Shown: piece by piece, positions 26,079 to 33,799 of the stretch
Layout of the letters: the number at the start of each line of letters is the position of its first letter
Numbering within the stretch: position 1 is the first letter of the stretch
Assembly (NCBI GenBank): GCA_900754795.1
Contig: CAAEEA010000046.1
Coordinates: 1-44,180 of the forward strand
Origin: Clostridia bacterium
GTDB taxonomy: Bacteria; Bacillota; Clostridia; Peptostreptococcales; Anaerovoracaceae
DNA length: 44,180 nucleotides
Direction: 5' to 3'
The notes under the pieces: generated by a model
Seen by the model: only the letters and a program-made list of their open reading frames with translations
Told to the model about the DNA's origin: nothing
Databases searched by the model: none
Position numbers and translations under genes: made by a program

Positions 26079-26738
26079 TCATTTACGCCGCAGCATGGTG
26101 CGGTACATGTGTATCTGCGCCGCTTCTTCGCCGGCGTCGGTGTCTCCCGACTTGAAAGCGTCAAATATGGCCCTGTGTTCTTCGAGGACGGTAGGCAGAT
26201 AGTTCAGAGGATAATTTACGTCTGCCGTGGCATGGCGGAGAATGAAGCTGTAGCGGTGGAGCCGCTTTTCAAGTTCCCGGTTGCCGCACGCGCTGTATAT
26301 GACAGCGTCAAAACCGTCGTTGATTCTGATGATCTTGGGAAGATCGCTGCTCATGCTGTAAAACTGCATAAAATCAAAAGTTTCTTCGAGCAGATCCATA
26401 TGCTCCCGGTCTATGCGCTCAATGGCCCATTTTGTGCACTGAACTTCAAGAAGGGTTTTCATATAAAAATAATCATCTATGTCGCGTTTGGAAAGGCCGA
26501 CGGCGAATACGCCTCTGTTCGGCACTGACATGGCAAGGCCGCTGCCTTCGAGCCGTCTGAGTATTTCTCTGATCGGGGTGCGGCTCATTCCGAACCTTTC
26601 GCACAGGTCATTTTCGTTTATCCGCTTTCCCGACGGCAACCTGCCTGTGATTATATCAATGGCTATCGCTTCCTCGGCCGCCTGTGCCGGGGTCTTTTTT
26701 TCTTTATAGTCATTATTTAAAAAATCAAGAGAAATCAT
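26079..26738 (-). CDS. GntR-family transcriptional regulator, FadR/FCD type
   Basis: A 219-residue regulator with an N-terminal winged helix (INENDLCERFGMSRTPIREI near residues 40-59, the typical GntR recognition-helix signature) and a C-terminal all-helical FCD ligand domain, with metal-ligand-like residues D140/H162/H193-type spread over the last 100 residues. Ligands of this subfamily are mostly small carboxylates or amino acids; none can be inferred here. GGGAGG lies just upstream of the start. A strong minus-strand promoter (26788-26817) and an adjacent GTATAC site predict autoregulation. No adjacent metabolic operon identifies its other targets. Confidence 0.9.
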   Translation of the reverse strand: MISLDFLNNDYKEKKTPAQAAEEAIAIDIITGRLPSGKRINENDLCERFGMSRTPIREILRRLEGSGLAMSVPNRGVFAVGLSKRDIDDYFYMKTLLEVQCTKWAIERIDREHMDLLEETFDFMQFYSMSSDLPKIIRINDGFDAVIYSACGNRELEKRLHRYSFILRHATADVNYPLNYLPTVLEEHRAIFDAFKSGDTDAGEEAAQIHMYRTMLRRK

Positions 26739-26780
26739 CTTTGGCCTCCCGGATTTGTGAAATACATGAGATCAGGAATC

Positions 26781-26786
26781 GTATAC
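26781..26786 (-). promoter_or_regulatory. Candidate GntR/FadR-type operator GTATAC
   Basis: The sequence TTGTATACGA (minus strand) fits the FadR-subfamily operator pattern GTM-N0-1-KAC. It lies directly downstream of the -10 box of the GntR gene promoter, where a bound repressor would block initiation. Confidence 0.5.
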
Positions 26787-26787
26787 A

Positions 26788-26817
26788 ATTTTAGCATTTA
26801 AGAAGCATGAACGTCAA
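26788..26817 (-). promoter_or_regulatory. Sigma-A promoter of the GntR regulator gene
   Basis: On the minus strand TTGACG (26817-26812), an 18-bp spacer and TAAAAT (26793-26788), preceded by TGC so that it is also an extended -10. Confidence 0.65.
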
Positions 26818-26907
26818 CAGGATTTTACCTTTGAACGTAAATCCGCCGGACTTGCGGCAGGCGGGTAAGTGCGCCCTTGGTATAATTACTTTCTGAGCAG
26901 AGCCAAC

Positions 26908-26937
26908 TTGAAAGCGGTTTCCTTTATGTGTTATAAT
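26908..26937 (+). promoter_or_regulatory. Sigma-A promoter of the small membrane protein gene
   Basis: TTGAAA (26908-26913), an 18-bp spacer and perfect TATAAT (26932-26937). It precedes ATG 26985 by 47 nt. The rest of the gap 26739-26984 holds the promoter and operator of the divergent GntR gene and nothing else I can name. Confidence 0.6.
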
Positions 26938-26984
26938 TAAGAACAAACAGGGCAATAAATCAGAAGTGGTGGAGGCGGCCATTT

Positions 26985-27200
26985 ATGAAAAATAAAATTT
27001 TCAAATATATTGGATTGGAAGTTCTTTTATTGCTTGCTTTGATGCTATGTGGAACTATTGTTGTAAAAATATTCAATGTTGCGCTGAAATTGCAGTTTGA
27101 AAGCATAGGGACTACAGGGTTTATCGCAGGATTATGCGCTTGGCTTATATTGTTGATTGGCTGGGGTATAAAAGCAGCTAAAACAAAAAGGAACAAGTAA
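26985..27200 (+). CDS. Small two-helix membrane protein, unknown function
   Basis: A 71-residue protein that I do not recognise. Residues 9-31 and 43-63 are strongly hydrophobic and look like two transmembrane helices, followed by a short basic tail (KAAKTKRNK). It has its own promoter and a GGTGGAGG ribosome binding site. Its codons are richer in T and A in third position (many TTG, ATT, TTT, GTT) than the housekeeping genes, suggesting acquired DNA; the next thing downstream is a decayed ATPase gene. Confidence 0.6.
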   Translation: MKNKIFKYIGLEVLLLLALMLCGTIVVKIFNVALKLQFESIGTTGFIAGLCAWLILLIGWGIKAAKTKRNK

Positions 27201-27229
27201 CTTCCCATTTGTCGGGGGCCGAATAAGAT

Positions 27230-27261
27230 GGGGCATGACGTTTCCCATAGCGCCATGCCCC
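27230..27261. repeat. 8-bp inverted repeat at the edge of the decayed ATPase gene
   Basis: GGGGCATG (27230-27237) and CATGCCCC (27254-27261) with a 16-nt loop and no T tract after it. It marks the join between the small membrane gene and the ATPase remnant and may be a leftover hairpin or weak terminator. Confidence 0.4.
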
Positions 27262-27558
27262 GTTGCATATATGACTCCTTCCTGTGCGGAGGTAACGGCA
27301 GCGGTAAAACTACCGCCCTTAATGTTATCGGAGAGGCTCTTAATTTATCAAGGGATACGCTGTATAACCGAAGCAGTTTTTTTGACGATTATATAAAATT
27401 GTGCGACTTTGATGTAGCTTCTTATGTGCGCTGCCGTAGAGGCAAGAATATATGATATGGACAGCCGGCCCGTAAAGGTGAGAAAATGGACGGAACTTTC
27501 CTGTGTAAATGAGTATTACAGTTTTTTTAAGGAGCATGAAGATGAATTCAAAAGATGA
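27262..27558 (+). pseudogene. Decayed AAA-type ATPase gene (internal deletion and frameshift)
   Basis: Frame one encodes the P-loop region of a small AAA ATPase: CGGNGSGKTTALNVIGEAL followed by the NRSSFFDDYIKLCDFD segment typical of one clostridial family. It then runs into a stop at 27453-27455. In another frame, from about 27431 to TGA 27556-27558, comes a piece that looks like the same protein's C terminus (ARIYDMDSRPVKVRKW, then EYYSFFKEHEDEF). The intact gene should be several hundred bases longer, so the middle has been deleted with a frameshift. The 67-residue ORF that overlaps its 3' end by 17 nt survives. Confidence 0.7.
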
Positions 27559-27745
27559 GGAACGCCTCGCGGCTTTTGAAAAGATGCTGGAGTTCGTACA
27601 GAAAAATCATGACGATACTGAAGCAAAGATGGAAATCCTCCGAGGGGAGGGAAAAAACAAGACCGCTACTTACGGTCAGCTAATGGGCAACAAAATGATG
27701 TACAGAAATCTGCTGGATCTGTACAGACTTTTTGATATTATATGA
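27542..27745 (+). CDS. Small charged helical protein, unknown function
   Basis: A 67-residue, probably all-helical protein (EERLAAFEKMLEFVQ at the start, TATYGQLMGNKMMYRNLLD near the end). I know similar small ORFs in clostridial genomes but no function. ATG 27542 is preferred: AAGGAG lies at 27528-27533 at good spacing, whereas ATG 27536 is too close. It overlaps the end of the decayed ATPase, so the two were probably once translationally coupled. Confidence 0.65.
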   Translation: MNSKDEERLAAFEKMLEFVQKNHDDTEAKMEILRGEGKNKTATYGQLMGNKMMYRNLLDLYRLFDII

Positions 27746-27766
27746 TCATCAGTAAAGGAGATAAAA

Positions 27767-28189
27767 ATGGAGTACAGAAGATTTGGCAATAAGATAGTCG
27801 CCAGAATAGACAGAGGCGAGGAGATCCTTGAAAAAATAAAGGAGATAGGAATCAGCGAAAACATCAGGCTGGCTCACATAAGCGCGCTGGGGGCGGTAGG
27901 AGAAGTTACCGTCGGAGTGTTTAAGACGGGAGAAAAAAAGTATTATGCCAATGAGTTTAAAGGAGATTTTGAAATCACTTCTCTGACGGGAACAATAACG
28001 ACCAAAGACGGCGAGTTTTATTCACACCTGCATATGAGCGTCGGAGATGTGGAAGGCAGGGTATACGGGGGTCATCTGAACAAAGCTGTAGTCAGCGCAA
28101 CCTGCGAGATGGTGATAGATATCATAGACGGCGCTGTGGAAAGAAAGTTCAGCGATGAAATAGGGCTAAATCTTTTTAAATTTCTGTAG
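27767..28189 (+). CDS. PPC/DUF296 domain protein
   Basis: A 140-residue single-domain protein of the PPC (plant and prokaryote conserved, DUF296) family, the fold that in plants is attached to AT-hooks. The hallmark is the SHLHMSVGDVEGRVYGGHL segment near residues 84-102, with three His in the positions that often bind a metal in bacterial members. No AT-hook is present. Bacterial members have no settled function. AAAGGAG precedes ATG 27767 and the alarmone synthetase gene follows after 17 nt, so they are probably co-transcribed. Confidence 0.88.
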   Translation: MEYRRFGNKIVARIDRGEEILEKIKEIGISENIRLAHISALGAVGEVTVGVFKTGEKKYYANEFKGDFEITSLTGTITTKDGEFYSHLHMSVGDVEGRVYGGHLNKAVVSATCEMVIDIIDGAVERKFSDEIGLNLFKFL

Positions 28190-28206
28190 AAAGGCGAAAA
28201 GGGGAT

Positions 28207-28917
28207 ATGTTTGGAAGAAAGAAAAAGACGGCAAGACAGAATCTGGAATCTATTGTAAACCAGGGACTTATGGAAGCCGCAAAGCCCATACTTGAAAATG
28301 TCAGCAAAGTCATGTCATACTACCGCTGCGCCATGATGGAGGTTGAAACCAAGCTCAATGTGCTTAACGAGGAGTTTTCGCTCCGGTATGACAGGACGCC
28401 TATAACTGATATAAAGACGAGACTTAAGCGTCTTGACAGCATCAGAGAAAAACTGGAAAGAGATGATCTTCCCGTAACCATTGAATCAATGGAAGAAAAT
28501 CTCAGCGATATCGCCGGAGTAAGGGTAATATGTTCATTTCCTGAAGACGTATATATGGTAGCTGACGCCCTGCTGAGTCAGGATGATGTGACTCTGATAC
28601 GAAAAAAGGACTATATTGCCGAACCTAAGCCCAACGGATACAGAAGCCTTCATCTCATAGTTACGGTCCCTATTTTTCTTGCCAATGAAAAAAAGACCAT
28701 GAAAGTGGAGATACAGCTCCGCACCATCGCGATGGACTCGTGGGCAACGCTGGAACATCAGCTGCGGTATAAGAAAGATCAGGATTTTACTGACGAAATG
28801 GCCGGTGAACTGTATCGCTGCGCTCAGATCAGCGCGGAGCTTGACGCGCGAATGGATCATCTCCGCAGCATTGTGTATGATAAAAGAGAGAGCGCGCAAA
28901 GTGATGAGGAGGCGTGA
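28207..28917 (+). CDS. Small alarmone synthetase (RelQ/YjbM-like GTP pyrophosphokinase)
   Basis: Transfers pyrophosphate from ATP to GDP or GTP to give (p)ppGpp. The 236-residue protein has only the RelA/SpoT synthetase domain: DIAGVRVICSF near residues 97-107, KPNGYRSLHLIV near residues 140-151, and VEIQLRTIAMDSWATLEHQL near residues 167-186. It has no HD hydrolase, TGS or ACT domain, so it is a single-domain SAS, likely a homo-oligomer and regulated by transcription or allostery rather than by the ribosome. Its stop overlaps the start region of the next gene. Confidence 0.92.
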   Translation: MFGRKKKTARQNLESIVNQGLMEAAKPILENVSKVMSYYRCAMMEVETKLNVLNEEFSLRYDRTPITDIKTRLKRLDSIREKLERDDLPVTIESMEENLSDIAGVRVICSFPEDVYMVADALLSQDDVTLIRKKDYIAEPKPNGYRSLHLIVTVPIFLANEKKTMKVEIQLRTIAMDSWATLEHQLRYKKDQDFTDEMAGELYRCAQISAELDARMDHLRSIVYDKRESAQSDEEA

Positions 28918-28919
28918 GT

Positions 28920-29969
28920 TTGAGTCCGGAAAAAGAAATATTCAAAAAGAGCCGTCCGGTGTTTTCGAGGCTTGAAGATAACGGATTTTGCCGTCACGGA
29001 GAAAAATACATACATGAAGAGATCCTTCCCTCCTCGGGCATGAAAGCCGTGGTCGAAGTAAGGATCGACGGTACAGTAAGCGGCAGAGTCATAGATACTG
29101 AGTCAGACGATGAATATACGGCTTTTCGTGTGGAAGGGGTGACGGGAAAGTTCGCCAATACGGTAAAGGAAGAATACGCCGCTTTGCTGCTTGGTATAAG
29201 ACAGAAATGCTTTACCGATCTTGATTTTATCTTCGATCAGAGTAACCGCGTAGCCGCGCTGATTCGCGAGCGTTACGGAGCCGAACCGGAATTTCTCTGG
29301 AAGAACGCTCCGGGATTCGGTGTTTTTCGCAACCGGAGAAGCGGCAAATGGTTTGGAATCATCATGGACATTGACAGGAGCAAACTGGCGGAGGACGAAG
29401 AGGGAGAAACGGAGATCCTTAACGTCAAGCTGGACGATCTGACTGAAGAATACGCGGGAAGGCCGGGCATATACCGCGCCTACCACATGAACAAAAAGAG
29501 CTGGGTCAGCGTTACCCTTGATGATACTCTCGCAGATGAAGAGATAGAAGAACTGCTTGATATGAGCTTTGCGGCTTCAGATTGCGCTTCGCGCCGTGAC
29601 GCGCAAAGGCCGGGAAGGTGGCTTATTCCCGCCAACCCCCAGTATTATGACATCATCGCCGCTTTTGATGAGACTGATACAGTAAACTGGAAGCAGTCGA
29701 GCAGGGTGATGCCCGGAGATATTGTATATATCTATGTGGGCGCTCCCGTGTCGGCCATTTTATATAAATGCGAAGCAACAGAGGTGAATATCCCATACAG
29801 ATACAGAGACGAGAATATTCACATGGAACAGGCGATGATGCTGAAACTGATAAAAAAATATGACAGAGACCGTTTTACACGCGGGAGAATGGCAGAGTTT
29901 GGAGTCAGAGGCGTGCGCGGCCCACGGGGCGTTCCCGAAGAACTGGCGGCGGCTCTTGACAGCGAGTGA
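28920..29969 (+). CDS. MmcQ/YjbR-like domain fused to an EVE-like domain
   Basis: The 349-residue protein begins with about 90 poorly conserved residues, followed by a MmcQ/YjbR (DUF419) domain at about 90-215, recognised by FLWKNAPGFGVFRNRRSGKWFGIIM and KKSWVSVTLDD. From RWLIPANPQYYDIIAAF onward (about residues 230-349) comes an EVE/PUA-like domain with the GDIVYIYVGAP strand. EVE domains bind modified nucleotides or bases; MmcQ domains have a CyaY-like fold and unclear roles. TTG 28920 has GAGGAGG (28906-28912) at 7 nt; GTG 28914, overlapping the upstream stop, is the alternative but is too close to it. The partner genes are an alarmone synthetase and endonuclease III. Confidence 0.82.
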   Translation: MSPEKEIFKKSRPVFSRLEDNGFCRHGEKYIHEEILPSSGMKAVVEVRIDGTVSGRVIDTESDDEYTAFRVEGVTGKFANTVKEEYAALLLGIRQKCFTDLDFIFDQSNRVAALIRERYGAEPEFLWKNAPGFGVFRNRRSGKWFGIIMDIDRSKLAEDEEGETEILNVKLDDLTEEYAGRPGIYRAYHMNKKSWVSVTLDDTLADEEIEELLDMSFAASDCASRRDAQRPGRWLIPANPQYYDIIAAFDETDTVNWKQSSRVMPGDIVYIYVGAPVSAILYKCEATEVNIPYRYRDENIHMEQAMMLKLIKKYDRDRFTRGRMAEFGVRGVRGPRGVPEELAAALDSE

Positions 29970-29987
29970 CAGATAAGGAGAAACATC

Positions 29988-30626
29988 GTGGTAAATAAAG
30001 AAGATATCAACAAAATACTTGACATACTTGAAAAAACTTATCCTCACGCCGAATGCGCCCTGGAGCACGAGGACGTGTATCAGCTCATAGTGGCGGTGGC
30101 TCTTTCTGCTCAGACGACGGACAAATCGGTCAACCAGGTGACTCCCGCCCTTTTTGCCAGGTACCCGGGGCCTGCGGATCTGGCCGCTGCGGATCCTGAT
30201 GAGGTGGCTGAATACATAAAGCGCATAGGCATGTATAAGACAAAATCCAGAAACATAGTAGGCATGGCAAAAGCGCTTGTTGAAAATTACGGCGGTCTTG
30301 TTCCCGATGATTACGACGCTCTTGTCTCGCTTCCCGGCGTAGGACGCAAGACGGCGAATGTGGTGCTTTCAGTGGGGTTCGGACATCAGCGCATAGCGGT
30401 GGACACCCATGTTTTCAGAGTGGCCAACAGGATAGGTCTCGTAAATGAAAAAGACGTACTGAAGACCGAAATGGCCCTGATGGACAGAATTCCTGAAGAC
30501 AGGTGGTCACGGACTCATCACAGTCTGATCTTTCACGGCAGGCAGTGCTGTGACGCCCGGAAGCCAAAGTGTGACAGATGTCCGATAGTAGAATACTGCG
30601 AATATGTAAACGGAGAGCAGAGATGA
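29988..30626 (+). CDS. nth: Endonuclease III
   Basis: DNA glycosylase and AP lyase that removes oxidised pyrimidines in base excision repair. The 212-residue protein has the helix-hairpin-helix LPGVGRKTANVV with catalytic Lys121, the catalytic Asp139 in VDTHVFRVANR, and the C-terminal [4Fe-4S] loop with spacing Cys-x6-Cys-x2-Cys-x5-Cys. Start is GTG 29988 after AAGGAG. The 3' end overlaps the TraX-like gene by 4 nt (ATGA). Confidence 0.96.
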   Translation: MVNKEDINKILDILEKTYPHAECALEHEDVYQLIVAVALSAQTTDKSVNQVTPALFARYPGPADLAAADPDEVAEYIKRIGMYKTKSRNIVGMAKALVENYGGLVPDDYDALVSLPGVGRKTANVVLSVGFGHQRIAVDTHVFRVANRIGLVNEKDVLKTEMALMDRIPEDRWSRTHHSLIFHGRQCCDARKPKCDRCPIVEYCEYVNGEQR

Positions 30627-31366
30627 ACGCCGGACCGCTGAACAGAGATCAGATAAAATACATTGCAGTTTTTACCATGACCCTCAATCATGTGGCGAGG
30701 GTGTTTATTGAGCCGGATACAATGCTGTATGAGTGCTTTATTTATATAGGGTATTTTACCGCGCCGGTCATGTGCTATTTTCTCGCGGAAGGCTTTAGAC
30801 ATACCGGTTCAAAAGCCCGTTACTGTCTGCGCCTCGGCATATTTGCCGCCCTGTCGGAACTGCCGTTTTGCATGGCGTTTTCTGAGGCGTTTAACGGAGA
30901 GACGGGTATATCTTACTGCGGTATGAACATGATATTTACGCTGTTTTTGTGCTACTGCATAATATGGGCTCTTGAAGATCTTCAAAGCCCTCTGTTGAAA
31001 ATACTGACGGTATTCGTGACATTCTATCTTTCCACATTCTCGGACTGGGCTCTGATCGCTCCCTTATTCGCCCTTGTTTTTCAATGGGCGGGCACAGATG
31101 AAGAAAAGGTCAAAGGCGCTTTTGCGGCGTCGGTGCTGCTCCTTGGCATGTACAGATTCATGGAAGTTTACGGCGTGTGGTCTGACGGAGAAAGCCTCGC
31201 ATACGCAATTAAAAATATGATTGGCCCGGCGCTGGCGGGTATCGTAATAATATTTGGATATAACGGAAAGCGCGCCGAAAAAGGACGCCGGATCTCTAAA
31301 TGGTTTTTTTACGCTTACTATCCTCTCCACCTGGCGGTGATCGGAGGAATGAGAATATGGCTGTGA
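30623..31366 (+). CDS. TraX-family membrane protein
   Basis: A 247-residue polytopic membrane protein with about seven or eight hydrophobic segments. It opens with LNRDQIKYIAVFTMTLNHVARV, then FTAPVMCYFLAEGFRHTGSKARY, the usual TraX (PF05857) signature with conserved N-H and E-G-F-x-H. TraX acetylates F pilin in conjugative plasmids; chromosomal clostridial members like this one are not tied to conjugation, and an acyltransferase role on an envelope molecule is only suspected. ATG 30623 overlaps the nth stop; the longer reading from 30578 lies within nth. Confidence 0.87.
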   Translation: MNAGPLNRDQIKYIAVFTMTLNHVARVFIEPDTMLYECFIYIGYFTAPVMCYFLAEGFRHTGSKARYCLRLGIFAALSELPFCMAFSEAFNGETGISYCGMNMIFTLFLCYCIIWALEDLQSPLLKILTVFVTFYLSTFSDWALIAPLFALVFQWAGTDEEKVKGAFAASVLLLGMYRFMEVYGVWSDGESLAYAIKNMIGPALAGIVIIFGYNGKRAEKGRRISKWFFYAYYPLHLAVIGGMRIWL

Positions 31367-31394
31367 AGACAGATCAACTAATCGGAGGATAATT

Positions 31395-32021
31395 ATGAAG
31401 GACAAAAAACTTTCCTGCGCTGACTGCGCGGTAAAAAACTGCAGTAAAATGGACGGGACATTTCCTGACTTTTGCCTTACAACGAACATGGATGAAGATG
31501 TCCTGAAAGAGGCTATGGCCTGCTACGAAGACGAATCTGTACGAAAGATCACTGTGGCGGCGGCCGAAGTTGAATATCACCATTACTGCGAGTATACAAG
31601 GATAGAAGAAATAATGGATTTTGCGGAGCGCACAGGCGCGAAAAAGCTGGGAATCGCCACATGCGTAGGTCTTCTCAAAGAGAGCCGCGTTCTCGCGTCC
31701 ATATTGAGAGCCAACGGGTTTGAAGTGTTTGGCGTCGCCTGCAAAGCCGGCACACAGAAAAAAACTTCTGTCGGCATACCGGAAGAATGTGAGGGGATAG
31801 GTCCTAATATGTGCAATCCCATTCTTCAGGCAAAGATACTGAATTCCGAAAAGACTGATCTGAATATAGTCGTGGGACTATGCGTAGGCCATGACAGCCT
31901 TTTTTACAGGTATTCTGACGCGCCTGTAACTACAGCCGTTACCAAGGACAGGGTGCTGGGACACAATCCCGCGGCGGCTCTATACACAGCAGATTCATAT
32001 TATTCCAGACTTAAAAAGTGA
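31395..32021 (+). CDS. DUF1847 cysteine-rich protein
   Basis: A 208-residue soluble protein of the DUF1847 family (described only as a predicted metal-binding protein). An N-terminal cysteine cluster, C8-x2-C11-x4-C16 and a further C27, is followed by a domain with AERTGAKKLGIATCVGLL, AGTQKKTSVGIP, CNPILQAKILN and VGLCVGHDSLF, where the remaining Cys may bind a metal or cluster. The function is not known. GGAGGA precedes ATG 31395. Its stop lies 12 nt from the end of the convergent MATE gene, with no clear terminator between. Confidence 0.87.
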   Translation: MKDKKLSCADCAVKNCSKMDGTFPDFCLTTNMDEDVLKEAMACYEDESVRKITVAAAEVEYHHYCEYTRIEEIMDFAERTGAKKLGIATCVGLLKESRVLASILRANGFEVFGVACKAGTQKKTSVGIPEECEGIGPNMCNPILQAKILNSEKTDLNIVVGLCVGHDSLFYRYSDAPVTTAVTKDRVLGHNPAAALYTADSYYSRLKK

Positions 32022-32033
32022 GCCGGCGGCAAA

Positions 32034-33389
32034 CTAAACCGACCGGTCTTCTGTCGGAAGACGTCGCACTGTCCTGACGCAGACCGCTATAAGAACGACC
32101 ATGGCTGATATCCACGCCGACGGCTCGGCAAAGAATATCAGATCGTCTCCCCACAGTGCCGTAAACAGATATGCCATGGAGACTCTTGCAAAGAATTCCA
32201 TTATGCCGGAGATCAGTGGCGTCACAGAATCTCCAAGACCTTGCAGAGTGTTTCTGAAAGCATAGAGCAGATACAGAGAAGGCAGCAGACAGCTCATTAT
32301 AAAAAGATAGTGATAGGCCACATCTAAGGTTTCAGCCGCGCTGGCGCTTCCCGAGTCTATAAAAAGCTCAAGGATCGGTCTTCCTGATATTATCATTACA
32401 ACAGATACGGCCACGGACATCACGGCGGCGATTGTGGCTGAGCTTCTGAGCCCTTTTCGTATGCGGCTGTAAAGTCCGGCGCCGTAATTCTGAGCCGTAT
32501 ATGTGGTCACTGCGTATCCGAGGGAAACGGCAGAACTCTCAAGGAGCCCGTAGACCTTATTGGTCGCCGTAAATCCGGCGATGAAAACAAAACCGTGCCT
32601 GTTTATAGCCGACTGAAGTATCATTCCGCCGACGGCGATAAGTATGTGCTGAAGGGCAAGGGGAAGACCCATACGGCACTGATTGCAGACAATATCTTTT
32701 CTTAAATTCCAGTCATCTTTTTCCATTCTGAGAATATCAAGCTTTCTGATAACCCTGAAACTGTATATAAAAGCGAGAAGCTGGGCTGTTACCGTCGCGA
32801 CTGCCGCTCCGAGGATGCCCCAGTGAAAAACAAAGACAAAGAGCAGGTCAAGCACTATGTTGGTGACTGCCGCGATGGCGATGGCGATAAGCGGGCTCTT
32901 TCCGTCGCCGAGAGATCTCAGGACGGAGGCGGCCATGTTATATGCCATGACTATGATGATACCGCCATACATGGTGAGGAGATATACTGAAGCCATATCC
33001 ATAATATCATCGGGAGTCTGAAGCAGAATAAGCAGAGGACGCGCGGCGATTATAAAGACAACTGTCATGACAATACCTGTTATCGTACATAGCCATACGG
33101 ACATAGCCACGGCCTGCCTGAGTTTTCTGTGGTCTTTTTCTCCGAAATAGTGGGAAATGGGAATGGCAAATCCCTGGGTCATCGCCTGTATCACCCACAG
33201 GGCGAGCCAGTATGACCAGTCTGTCGCTCCGACGGCCGCGAGAGCTTCCACTCCCACGCCGCGTCCGACGATTATCGCGTCAACGATCATATATAATTGC
33301 TGTCCGAAGTTTGCTAATATCAGCGGAGCCGCGAAAGTTATCATTAGTTTTGCCGGCTTACCCTCGGTCATGTTTTTGATTCTTTCCAA
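32034..33389 (-). CDS. MATE-family efflux transporter
   Basis: Cation-coupled multidrug exporter with 12 membrane segments in two homologous halves (MatE repeats). The N terminus reads ERIKNMTEGKPAKLMITFAAPLI with LYMIVDAIIVGRGVGVEALAAVG, typical of the DinF/NorM-like clostridial group. I start at TTG 33389 (451 residues), since AAAAGG lies 9-14 nt upstream of it and ends right at an in-frame ATG at 33401, which is therefore an unlikely start. A minus-strand promoter lies at 33425-33453. No regulator is attached. Confidence 0.9.
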   Translation of the reverse strand: MERIKNMTEGKPAKLMITFAAPLILANFGQQLYMIVDAIIVGRGVGVEALAAVGATDWSYWLALWVIQAMTQGFAIPISHYFGEKDHRKLRQAVAMSVWLCTITGIVMTVVFIIAARPLLILLQTPDDIMDMASVYLLTMYGGIIIVMAYNMAASVLRSLGDGKSPLIAIAIAAVTNIVLDLLFVFVFHWGILGAAVATVTAQLLAFIYSFRVIRKLDILRMEKDDWNLRKDIVCNQCRMGLPLALQHILIAVGGMILQSAINRHGFVFIAGFTATNKVYGLLESSAVSLGYAVTTYTAQNYGAGLYSRIRKGLRSSATIAAVMSVAVSVVMIISGRPILELFIDSGSASAAETLDVAYHYLFIMSCLLPSLYLLYAFRNTLQGLGDSVTPLISGIMEFFARVSMAYLFTALWGDDLIFFAEPSAWISAMVVLIAVCVRTVRRLPTEDRSV

Positions 33390-33424
33390 AACTGTAACCA
33401 TCCTTTTAAGATTTCAACCAGACT

Positions 33425-33453
33425 ATTATAAATGAACACGGCTGACATGTACA
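33425..33453 (-). promoter_or_regulatory. Probable promoter of the MATE gene
   Basis: On the minus strand TGTACA (33453-33448), a 17-bp spacer and perfect TATAAT (33430-33425), about 36 nt upstream of the TTG start. Confidence 0.5.
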
Positions 33454-33544
33454 GACCCAAAAATGATCCGGCCGCGAAATTTGTCGTGAAATGGATTTCA
33501 GCAGAAAGAGGAAGTGTGAGTTTGCATTATATTGTAGAATTTTG

Positions 33545-33668
33545 AGGAGTAATATTTGAAACAGAAGATAAAAGTATCACTTTGCCTGTAAGAACAGAAA
33601 ACGACTCCGTTTGGCTGAATAGAAACCAAATGGCAGAATTGTTTGAGCGCGATGTTAAACTTATGTAG
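33545..33668 (+). pseudogene. Remnant of a RhuM-family gene (N-terminal fragment)
   Basis: The frame ending at TAG 33666-33668 reads GVIFETEDKSITLPVRTEND followed by SVWLNRNQMAELFERDVKLM. That is the N-terminal helix-turn-helix region of RhuM-like proteins, which continue for about 200 to 300 residues in intact copies. Here it ends after about 40 codons and has no start codon with a clear ribosome binding site. RhuM-like genes are carried by mobile and defence islands. The rest of the gap 33430-33799 holds the promoters of the MATE and first fic genes. Confidence 0.6.
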
Positions 33669-33718
33669 GACAGAATCAGAGAAAACGGCAAAAATATATT
33701 GCACAATACAGAAGCTTG

Positions 33719-33748
33719 TTGGATTTATTGCCGATAATGTGATATACT
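33719..33748 (+). promoter_or_regulatory. Promoter of fic1 with a CCGATAAT operator-like site
   Basis: TTGGAT (33719-33724), an 18-bp spacer and TATACT (33743-33748). The spacer contains TTATTGCCGATAATG, closely like the TTATTCCGATAATG element in the promoter spacer of the second fic gene. Confidence 0.5.
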
Positions 33749-33799
33749 AAAATGTAGATTCATATAGTATTAGATTCGATTGATAACGGAGGAGAGCAG

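Noticed and set aside
27228..27455. Intact 75-residue ATP-binding protein
   Set aside because: The first residues come from a hairpin and the P-loop part stops early; the C terminus of the same protein is in another frame, so it is a remnant.
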